Position numbers and translations under genes: made by a program
DNA from: JACNIZ01 sp964344765
GTDB taxonomy: Bacteria > Planctomycetota > UBA1135
Length of the DNA: 32,681 nt
NCBI GenBank assembly: GCA_964344765.1
Contig: CAYFOM010000044.1
Location: forward strand, 1-32,681
Direction of reading: 5' to 3'
Part shown: positions 8,501 to 15,123 of the stretch, piece after piece
How the letters are laid out: each line of letters begins with the position of its first letter
Numbering within the stretch: the stretch's first letter is position 1
The notes under the pieces: generated by a model
What the model saw: the letters and a program-made list of their open reading frames with translations, nothing else
Told to the model about the DNA's origin: nothing
Databases searched by the model: none

Positions 8501-10594
8501 TTATTGAATCACCGATTGATAGACCGACGAAGTGCTGCCCATCTGCATGGCTTGGAACCAAATGCTCAACCCGCTACTGCCGACCGGCGGCACCCCGCGC
8601 GTGAATGAAGCCTGACCGGCGGCGTCGGTCATTTGGAACATGTTGATCAGCACCGGGCTGTCCAGATCGAGGTCTAAACCGAGTTGCGGAACGGCAAAGG
8701 TGCCCGGACCAGTCAGCGAGTAAACCGCCCAGCACTTTTCATTCGGGCGCGCGCCGGCGACGTCAAGCGTGCCGGTTCCGCCCTGGGCCAATCCCTGCAC
8801 GCCGGCGATGTGGAAGTCGTTGAGGTGGCTGCCGTCGTTGCCGTAAACGCGCAACTCGTAGTCGAACAGCGTGCCGGTGACGCCGGCTTCTTCATCGGAG
8901 ATGTGAATGGTCCAATCACCGGCGGCGATCTCATCCCACGAGCGCACCGTGGTGAAAATGTAGTCGACAAAGTCGTCTTTGGTGTCGCCGCGCTTTTTGG
9001 TGAACAGCGAGCGAATGCCGTTCGGCGAGCGGATGAAGATTTTCAAGTCACCGAGGCGGTTGTGGTCGACGTTAAGGATCAACTCGGCGTGCTCAACTCG
9101 CATGGTCGACGCGATCGGCACGGTGAATTCCAACCCGTTGTTGTCGTCATCGGGAATCGCCAAGTTGACGGTGGTTTGACCGCTGGATTCGACTTGCTCC
9201 GGCGACACGTTGGTCCAATTCAACGCTTGAACCACCATCGCGTCGGCATCGATGGCGCCGAAGCCGTAGTTTTCGTTGTGGTCGTGACCGGCGCCGTTGA
9301 CCTTCCAATTGCTGTCGGTTGGGTCGACGATGCGCGCGCTGTGCACGACCAGATGTTGCACGTCGCGCCAAGTCAAAGTCGGGTTGGCTTGCAGCGCCAG
9401 CGCAACCGCCCCACTGGCGAGCGGCGCAGCGGAGGAAGATCCACCGAAGGTACTGGTGTAACCAATGCGCGAAGTCGTGGTGATTTGGCGCGTGTTGCCG
9501 GAGGTATGTGCCACCGCCATCATCGAGGACCCGGTTTCGTTGTTGTTGGCGCGCACGTCGGCGTCACCGATGCTGCCGATGCAGATGGAATAACGCGTCG
9601 AGGCATAAGGGTCGTAATCGGTGCGGTCATCGAAAGACCCGCCATTGCCGGCCGCCCAAACGAAAATCTGACCCAAGCCGCCGCGCCCGGTTTGAATGGA
9701 TTGCTCAATCGCCGCGTATTCGGTCGGCGCCATCGTGTTGATGGTCCCGTCGTCGAACGGCCCCCACGAGCAGTTTTTCAAATCGTTGATGTCGTTGGCG
9801 TGCAACAGATTGGTCGCGGTGGTCGCCGCGTCGCCGTAAATCATGTTGCCCCACTGCGCGTCATAGGCCAGGCCGACCCCACCCAAACCGTTGCCTTCGA
9901 CGGCGGCTGCAACACCGGCCACTCCGGATCCGTGGCTGGAAGTGGTCAGCGTAGTCGACGCCGACGAGTTGTAGTTGGCGGCGAGGTCTTCGTGGCCCCA
10001 GGATGCGCCACTATCTACGATGCCGATGACCACTCCGGCTCCGGTGAAGCCGCGGTTCCAGGCGGCGTCGGCGTTGGAGTCGATCAGTGGGTCGATGGTG
10101 TTGACCAGGTGCCATTGGTCGCCGAACAGCGGGTCGCTGGGTAGACTGCGGTTGGCCAGAGGTTGGCGGCTGTTGAGGTGGACTTTTCGCGTGCCGAATA
10201 CCGGTTCCAGCGCGTTGGTGACATCGATGGCTGCGGCGACGGTTGTAGCTGCAACCGAATAGACCTCCGGATGGGAGGTTGTGTGGACCGAAAGAGCCGT
10301 GGCTTGCTCGTGATTGCCCGATTCACGCTGTTGAGCGGCGAGTTCGGTGACCATTTCTTGCAGCAGCTGAGGCTGGTCGGTCAAGACCATGACCTTGTTC
10401 GTGAGTGTGTAGCTGTATCCAGTGCTCAGCCGGATCGCCGTGCTGGAGGCGGCGTTCGGGGCGGCTACGTCAAAGGCGTCATAGCCGTAACCACTTTCAA
10501 AAATATGCACTTGCGGCTCTGTAGCTTGTTGAGCAACAAGCAAGGGGGAGAAAGTGACAGGGAGGGAAATCAGCGCGGCGGCAAAAGTCTTCAT
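8501..10594 (-). CDS. Secreted subtilisin-like (S8) serine protease with P domain
   Basis: 697 residues from the ATG at 10594; the longer open frame to 10951 is antisense to the neighbouring gene. Residues 1-21 form a signal peptide ending near VAQQ. The S8 catalytic domain spans ~150-455: Asp194 (GIVDSG), His221 (SSHGSGVAG), oxyanion Asn317 (AAGNGG) and Ser387 in GSSSAAP. A proprotein-convertase P (homo B) domain follows at ~470-586, with the RLGDLKIFIRSPNG and SWDEIAAGDWTIHI signatures. The last ~100 residues resemble the planctomycete-type beta domain also seen in the gene at 2-667. The domain order matches kexin-like proteases. Residues 25-150 probably act as a propeptide. Likely exported or surface-bound; target unknown. 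Confidence 0.9.
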   Translation of the reverse strand: MKTFAAALISLPVTFSPLLVAQQATEPQVHIFESGYGYDAFDVAAPNAASSTAIRLSTGYSYTLTNKVMVLTDQPQLLQEMVTELAAQQRESGNHEQATALSVHTTSHPEVYSVAATTVAAAIDVTNALEPVFGTRKVHLNSRQPLANRSLPSDPLFGDQWHLVNTIDPLIDSNADAAWNRGFTGAGVVIGIVDSGASWGHEDLAANYNSSASTTLTTSSHGSGVAGVAAAVEGNGLGGVGLAYDAQWGNMIYGDAATTATNLLHANDINDLKNCSWGPFDDGTINTMAPTEYAAIEQSIQTGRGGLGQIFVWAAGNGGSFDDRTDYDPYASTRYSICIGSIGDADVRANNNETGSSMMAVAHTSGNTRQITTTSRIGYTSTFGGSSSAAPLASGAVALALQANPTLTWRDVQHLVVHSARIVDPTDSNWKVNGAGHDHNENYGFGAIDADAMVVQALNWTNVSPEQVESSGQTTVNLAIPDDDNNGLEFTVPIASTMRVEHAELILNVDHNRLGDLKIFIRSPNGIRSLFTKKRGDTKDDFVDYIFTTVRSWDEIAAGDWTIHISDEEAGVTGTLFDYELRVYGNDGSHLNDFHIAGVQGLAQGGTGTLDVAGARPNEKCWAVYSLTGPGTFAVPQLGLDLDLDSPVLINMFQMTDAAGQASFTRGVPPVGSSGLSIWFQAMQMGSTSSVYQSVIQ

Positions 10595-10648
10595 GGAACT
10601 GCCCGGAGGGGATGAAAAGCAGGCATGATGGGCTTTGAAGTCTACCCC
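10595..10648. promoter_or_regulatory. Divergent intergenic region between protease and lipoprotein genes
   Basis: Only 54 bp separate the two divergent start codons (ATG at 10594 on the minus strand, ATG at 10649 on the plus strand). Both promoters must lie here or reach into the opposite gene. I cannot assign -35/-10 hexamers with confidence. Confidence 0.3.
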
Positions 10649-11545
10649 ATGATGCGTTTTCTCGCCCTCATCCTGCTTTTGACGAGCTGCGCCCAGACTC
10701 CGTTCCATGGAGATTCCGGCGGCGGCGCTGATCCCGATTCTGCCGGCGTATCCTTCCAGGTGATGGCGTGGAATATCTGGCACGGCGGCCGCGAGGACGG
10801 CGAAGAAATTGGCGTGCAGAAAACCATCGACGTCATCCGCAACAGCGGTGCGGATTTGATCGCGATGCAAGAGACCTATGGGTCCGGTGAAATCATCAGC
10901 GAAGCGCTGGGTTTTCACTTCCATCCGCGCGGAACCAATGTGTCGATCCACAGTCGCTTTCCGGTGCTCGCCGATGTCTCAGTGTTTCAAGAATTCAAGT
11001 GCGTCGGTGCGGTCATCGAGCTCCCCGACGGATCACCGCTGGCGTTCTATTCCATCTGGTTGCCCTACGCCGAAGACATCTGGCTGCCGGAAATCCGCGA
11101 ACAGTGCGACGAAGCGCGCATGCTCGCCGCCTGCCAAGTATCGGCCGATGACCTAGCCAAAATCCTCGACCTGATGCATGCCAAGCTTCATGACTCCGGC
11201 TACGCGGAAATCCCCGTCATCATCGCCGGCGACTTCAACAGCATGTCACACTTGGACTACACCCCCGCCGCCGCCGATCAATACGACGGTTGGGTACTGA
11301 ACTGGCCAACCAGCCAAGTCATTCACGACGCTGGTTTCATCGACAGCTACCGCCAAGTTCATCCAACCGTCAATCGCATGCGTGACCGCACTTGGTCGCC
11401 GCGTTTCACCGAGCAAGAACAAGAACGCATCGACTTCATTTACTTCCGCGGCAACCTCACCCCCACCTCCGCCGAAGTCATCCAATCCCACGCCGACGGC
11501 TTTCCGTCCGATCACGCCGCGGTGGTAAGTAAGTTCATAAAGTAG
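10649..11545 (+). CDS. Lipoprotein of the endonuclease/exonuclease/phosphatase (EEP) superfamily
   Basis: 298 residues from ATG 10649, chosen because it puts a lipoprotein signal at the N terminus (MMRFLALILLLTSC, lipobox LTSC with Cys14); two earlier ATGs at 10625 and 10628 add eight residues without a signal character. EEP-fold active-site motifs are present in order: MAWNIWHGG (metal/phosphate Asn), DLIAMQE (Glu metal ligand), VIIAGDFNS (Asp and Asn) and the terminal SDHAAV (Asp-His pair). The family includes nucleases, sphingomyelinases and inositol phosphatases; as an envelope lipoprotein it is more likely an extracytoplasmic phosphodiesterase or nuclease than a DNA-repair enzyme. The release-factor-like gene follows after 4 bp. 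Confidence 0.85.
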   Translation: MMRFLALILLLTSCAQTPFHGDSGGGADPDSAGVSFQVMAWNIWHGGREDGEEIGVQKTIDVIRNSGADLIAMQETYGSGEIISEALGFHFHPRGTNVSIHSRFPVLADVSVFQEFKCVGAVIELPDGSPLAFYSIWLPYAEDIWLPEIREQCDEARMLAACQVSADDLAKILDLMHAKLHDSGYAEIPVIIAGDFNSMSHLDYTPAAADQYDGWVLNWPTSQVIHDAGFIDSYRQVHPTVNRMRDRTWSPRFTEQEQERIDFIYFRGNLTPTSAEVIQSHADGFPSDHAAVVSKFIK

Positions 11546-11549
11546 GTTC

Positions 11550-12068
11550 ATGCACCCCGCACAACTCCCCGAGCAAGAGTTACTCAAGAACTGCCGACGT
11601 GAAAACACGCGCGGTTCGGGTCCGGGCGGGCAGCACCGCAATCGGGTGGCGACGGCTGTGCGGATAACGCATATGCCGACCGGAGTGATGGGTCAGGCTT
11701 ATGAGCGCCGATCGCAAAAGGACAATGCGCGGGTGGCGTTGTTTCGTTTGCGGTTGAACTTGGCGTTGGAATTTCGTCGGCCTTTGGAAGATGCGGATTT
11801 TGAGCAGCCTTATGTAGCGCCAACCGAATGGAGCACTCGTCGCAAAGGAACGCGCATTCGCGTGAATGTCGAGCACAATGATTTTCCGTCTTTGCTCGCT
11901 GAGGTGCTTGATTTGCTGAACCTGCACGAAGACGACTTATCCAAAGTCGCGACCTTGCTTGAGGTCAGTCAATCGCAGCTCATCAAATTCCTCGGTACGG
12001 AATCGCGCGCGTTAAACCAACTCAACGAACGGCGCAAAGCCGCCGGAATGAAACCGCTGCGTTACTGA
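11550..12068 (+). CDS. Release-factor-like protein with GGQ motif
   Basis: 172 residues. The GSGPGGQHRNRVATAV segment (22-37) is the peptidyl-tRNA hydrolysis loop of RF-1 domain proteins; Gly26-Gly27-Gln28 is the catalytic GGQ. There is no stop-codon recognition domain, so it is not RF1 or RF2. It is closer to small rescue factors (ArfB/YaeJ or RF-H types), yet it lacks the very basic C-terminal tail that ArfB threads into the empty mRNA channel; its C-terminal part is a helical segment (about 110-150) and a short basic end. Likely a ribosome rescue factor or an uncharacterised RF-1-domain protein. Starts 4 bp after the EEP lipoprotein stop, so the two are probably one transcript. Confidence 0.82.
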   Translation: MHPAQLPEQELLKNCRRENTRGSGPGGQHRNRVATAVRITHMPTGVMGQAYERRSQKDNARVALFRLRLNLALEFRRPLEDADFEQPYVAPTEWSTRRKGTRIRVNVEHNDFPSLLAEVLDLLNLHEDDLSKVATLLEVSQSQLIKFLGTESRALNQLNERRKAAGMKPLRY

Positions 12069-12083
12069 GTTTGGAAAGCAGTC

Positions 12084-12190
12084 TTAATCGTGATCCGGTT
12101 CGTTGGGCGTAATGGTGCGGAAGAAATAACGGCCGTCGGACGCGGTTTCGAATAGGCCTGCCAAATTTCAACGGTCGCCTTCGGCGGCCA
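12084..12190 (-). pseudogene. Probable remnant of an intradiol ring-cleavage dioxygenase gene
   Basis: Two adjacent minus-strand frames encode pieces characteristic of one family in the right order. One frame gives KATVEIWQA (around 12155-12178). The next frame, open from 12167 to a TAA at 12084, gives GLFETASDGRYFFRTI. In intradiol dioxygenases of the protocatechuate 3,4-dioxygenase type, 'VEIWQA' is followed some tens of residues later by 'T..DGRY.FRTI'. Here they are almost touching and out of frame, as expected after an internal deletion. The catalytic Tyr/His part is missing. The scrap sits between the release-factor gene and the defence island. Recognition is from memory of the family motifs. 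Confidence 0.42.
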
Positions 12191-12224
12191 AGCTACGTCC
12201 GCCCAAAGCAGACCCTGCGGTGGC

Positions 12225-12719
12225 TTAGAGCAACAATCGGTAAGTCTCATCCCCTGGATGAACATATCCTTTGCCCCTCATTCCGATCAAATGATCGGCC
12301 ATATGGTCCTCTAAGGCGGGAAGGAGCGCCTCCCCTTCCCAACTTGAACGATCAAGTATCGCGCATGCGTCTTCAATCAACCGACTCATCGCGCTTAATG
12401 TAGATCTATCCTTGGTCCGGGCAACGAGGACATCGCCCATTTCATCAATTTCGCGGTCAACCCTTGCCGATGGGATGCCCAAATGCAGCAAACGGTATCG
12501 CACTAAGTCGGTTAACCGCTCAGGAAGTTGCCGCACATTACGAGCCGGAATAAAAGTCGTCAGCCGCGATGTACTACTCATCAAAACCAAAATCGGCTGC
12601 CGCCCCCAAACGAAACGGTTGACATACCAATCCCCTAGCGCGTTTTGGGATTCCGGCCCCTCCATCGGCTCAACGCCGATGCGATCGAGGACTTTCTTGG
12701 TTGCTCGAAGATGGACCAT
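12225..12719 (-). CDS. DUF6933 family protein
   Basis: 164 residues from ATG 12719; an ATG at 12749 would add ten residues, but the family normally begins close to 'M..LRATKK'. The N-terminal MVHLRATKKVLDRIG, the following LGDWYVNRFVWGRQPILVLM and the SRLTTFIPARNVRQLPERL block fit the DUF6933 pattern as I recall it. The protein is helical at the end and shows no nuclease or nucleotide-binding motif. It is the last gene of the island, 55 bp after the DUF5131 gene. Function unknown; similar small proteins are often next to mobile or defence genes, but no activity is claimed here. Confidence 0.65.
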   Translation of the reverse strand: MVHLRATKKVLDRIGVEPMEGPESQNALGDWYVNRFVWGRQPILVLMSSTSRLTTFIPARNVRQLPERLTDLVRYRLLHLGIPSARVDREIDEMGDVLVARTKDRSTLSAMSRLIEDACAILDRSSWEGEALLPALEDHMADHLIGMRGKGYVHPGDETYRLLL

Positions 12720-12774
12720 GATTTCACGCTCAGTTGCGCAATGTGTCAAAAACCACGCTTTCGAGCAAGTGACG

Positions 12775-13494
12775 TCAAGTACAGCTAGAAGCTGGCAGCT
12801 GATTCCAGACTTTCCCCTGCAAGCGCCTGCCGTTGACCTTCTTGCGCACTCCTCCCCATTGCTTGAAAAAGAAGGGGACGGATTCGCGCATGCATTGATC
12901 CCTAATTTGAGTCACCCATTGCTCTTGGATCGGCCGCGCTCCAGGACCGGACTCGCCGCCGACGATCACCCAATCGATAGCGCGCAAGTCGAGATCGGGG
13001 AGTGGCCCGAGCAGTGGCTCTAGGGAAAGGAACTTCACGGCTGCAGGAGATGCCGCGAGATGGTCAATTCTGCTGGTCGATTTCTCATCCTCCACGCTCA
13101 CCCCCATCCATACATTCGACGGCCAATCCAAGGATGGGGCTAAGTGCCCTAGCCGTTCGGCCCGCTTGGTCAGCACCTGAAAGCGATGCCAGCCTGCTCT
13201 GCGCATGACGCCGAACACCTGGCGGATATAGTCCACTGGAACTTCCTCGTGAAAGAGATCGCTCATCGAATTGACGAAGATAGTTTGCGGCTTCTTCCAC
13301 TTGAGCGGGTGTTCCAACATATGCGGCTGCTGGGTAATTTTAAAGCCGTTGCGATAGTTTTGCTGCCCCATCGCCTGCAAGCGTTTCGCCATTCGCTCCG
13401 CATAGCAGTTCTTGCAACCGGCACTGACTTTGGTGCAGCCGGTAACAGGGTTCCAGGTGGCACCGGTCCATTCGATCGCTGAGCCTCGAGCCAT
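12775..13494 (-). CDS. DUF5131 family protein (phage Gp37/Gp68-like)
   Basis: 239 residues. The N terminus SAIEWTGATWNPVTGCTKVSAGCKNCYAE carries Cys20, Cys27 and Cys30, the hallmark cysteine cluster of the Gp37/Gp68 (DUF5131) family, which looks like a radical SAM-derived metal site. Other family blocks are FVNSMSDLFHEEVP, FQVLTKRAERL, WMGVSVED and WVIVGGESGPGARP. The family is frequent in phages and defence islands, often beside the three-Cys-motif partner protein TcmP. No TcmP gene is visible in this window. The biochemical role is not established. It is 27 bp downstream of the 528-residue protein and probably on the same transcript. Confidence 0.88.
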   Translation of the reverse strand: MARGSAIEWTGATWNPVTGCTKVSAGCKNCYAERMAKRLQAMGQQNYRNGFKITQQPHMLEHPLKWKKPQTIFVNSMSDLFHEEVPVDYIRQVFGVMRRAGWHRFQVLTKRAERLGHLAPSLDWPSNVWMGVSVEDEKSTSRIDHLAASPAAVKFLSLEPLLGPLPDLDLRAIDWVIVGGESGPGARPIQEQWVTQIRDQCMRESVPFFFKQWGGVRKKVNGRRLQGKVWNQLPASSCT

Positions 13495-13521
13495 TTGAGG
13501 ATCACCTATAACGAGCCAAAC

Positions 13522-15108
13522 TTATGTGGCACTAGTTCTTTGATGTTGTCCCAAGAATCCGATGAGGACCTGCCCTTCCTCCGCAAGCCATGTAAACCCA
13601 ATTCGGATTGTGTGCCGAGGGTCTTTGCTAGTGCCCTTTCCAATGTGCTCAGGAAGCTGCACCTTCTGGCTCAAATACCTTGTCTGGTACCAATCCTCAT
13701 ACTTTGCCATAGTCACCTCGCTCTGCCGTGGCTTGTATTGCCAACCAGTTTCGGTAGCACATGCCTTTGGAAGATCGGTGCAAGGCTTGGTTCCAGCCCG
13801 TGCCTCAAAGTATGTGGTTGCGAGAAAACGAAATACCCTGAAAACTGCGTCTGGGTCGTCAAATAGCGAATCCTCTCCATCCGACTTACTGTTTAGGGCA
13901 AAAGCGATTTTTGGCCCAAACCTTTCTCCGGCAAGACGAATTGCCTCCGACATAGATTCGCAAACGACATGATCTTCATCTAATACATCAGGCTTAGCCT
14001 GACTCTTTCCTTGCCTCCAACCTTCGAGTTCCTGGTTGGCAAGGTATAGCTTTGAGCTCATCTCGTCCCTATTTCGCAGGGCGTCCTCCAACTGAGCGGA
14101 AAGATTGTTGTTGTCCCCTTCCAGCCTCTTATTTTCTTCATCAAAAAGCTGAAGGAGCTCGTCCTGCCTCCCGGACTCCCGAGCGGCCTGCAGCTTAATC
14201 CTTCGGATTTCAGATTCGATTTCCTCCCAGCCACTTAAATCGGGATCAATTACATGAGCCGAAACCTCCATCAATTCTTTAAGCAACTCTTGGCGGAAGC
14301 CTCCCGGCAGCCAGTCCTCAAAATGCCCAACCCTATAGGGAAGCCACAGCTTGTGCTTCCATTGGGAATCCGCTGGGGAAAAGCTAGGCCAATAAATACG
14401 AACCGCTCCGTCCCAAGCGTTTAGCCGCGAAGGCAATAAGGAGCCAAGGTTCCAGGAGACCTGGCTATTTTCAGCTACAACGACATGGGCAATTCCACTA
14501 AGCCAATCTGCTACCCCTTCCGCATCAACGATGGCACGTTCTTCTCGATTTTGGCATGAGATAAAGACAAGGGGACGAGTGCGATTCTCATCATTTAGGG
14601 CACTCAAAAGACGCTGTTCCTCTCCGACCCGGAGCACCGCGGCTGTAGTTGAGAGAGGCAGCCCATGACTCCCCTTCCATCGAGCAAGAACATCCCGAAC
14701 AATTCTGGGGCGACTAGGGTCTCGATTCACTCTTGTGTAATAACCATTCACCTGTCCCACACGGTTCACACAAGAAAATCCGACCGCCCCTTCTTCACTC
14801 GGGACCTTAGCAACGATTTCCGTTGACCAGCGAATCGATGGATCAAACTTGTCTGGATGGGAAAGCCTCGCCCCCAAAAGCAATCCCTTTTCGGTTTGAA
14901 ATGACCCGCAGTCTAACTTGGCCTCTTCGCGGAGAAGAAAAGTCTTCAACTCCCCATTGGGTTTCACAAGATCTTCTCTTGAAACCCTACAGTCCCCCCA
15001 TCCAGAAAGAGGAATCCACGCGAGCAATTGACCGGCTACATCGTCAGCCCTAATTTGACCCTCGCTCCTTGAATTCAGAAAAAAACTTGCTTGGTAACGC
15101 TTTCTCAT
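13522..15108 (-). CDS. Uncharacterised 528-residue coiled-coil protein linked to the type I RM locus
   Basis: Starts 15 bp after the hsdR stop, so it is very probably part of the restriction operon. I cannot name its family. Residues ~1-300 form a globular part with a strand 'RPLVFISCQN' and the block 'WLSGIAHVVVAENSQVSWNL' followed by 'WDGAVRIYWPSF'; this last pattern reminds me of uncharacterised proteins near restriction loci. Residues ~305-395 are charged and helical (EEIESEIRRIKLQAARES, DEENKRLEGDNNNLSAQLED) and should form a coiled coil. A C-terminal domain (~405-528) ends with 'KDPRHTIRIGFTWLAEEGQVLIGFLGQHQ', a beta hairpin with conserved-looking His residues. No Walker or nuclease motif is obvious. 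The coiled coil suggests a dimer or a bridge to another subunit. Confidence 0.75.
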   Translation of the reverse strand: MRKRYQASFFLNSRSEGQIRADDVAGQLLAWIPLSGWGDCRVSREDLVKPNGELKTFLLREEAKLDCGSFQTEKGLLLGARLSHPDKFDPSIRWSTEIVAKVPSEEGAVGFSCVNRVGQVNGYYTRVNRDPSRPRIVRDVLARWKGSHGLPLSTTAAVLRVGEEQRLLSALNDENRTRPLVFISCQNREERAIVDAEGVADWLSGIAHVVVAENSQVSWNLGSLLPSRLNAWDGAVRIYWPSFSPADSQWKHKLWLPYRVGHFEDWLPGGFRQELLKELMEVSAHVIDPDLSGWEEIESEIRRIKLQAARESGRQDELLQLFDEENKRLEGDNNNLSAQLEDALRNRDEMSSKLYLANQELEGWRQGKSQAKPDVLDEDHVVCESMSEAIRLAGERFGPKIAFALNSKSDGEDSLFDDPDAVFRVFRFLATTYFEARAGTKPCTDLPKACATETGWQYKPRQSEVTMAKYEDWYQTRYLSQKVQLPEHIGKGTSKDPRHTIRIGFTWLAEEGQVLIGFLGQHQRTSAT

Positions 15109-15123
15109 TGTCAGTGATACTTT

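Noticed and set aside
8684..10144. Long plus-strand open frame of 486 codons opposite the protease gene
   Set aside because: It is the antisense shadow of the S8 protease, whose catalytic motifs and P domain are clear; the plus-strand product has no domain and a biased Arg/Val/Gly composition.
12155..12195. Hairpin with GGTCGCC/GGCGGCC arms as a terminator after the release-factor gene
   Set aside because: One mismatch in the stem and no T-rich tail; the pattern is also part of the dioxygenase remnant.
12062..12265. 67-codon minus-strand open frame as a real gene
   Set aside because: Overlaps the ends of both neighbours and contains only the dioxygenase scrap; better explained as a remnant.
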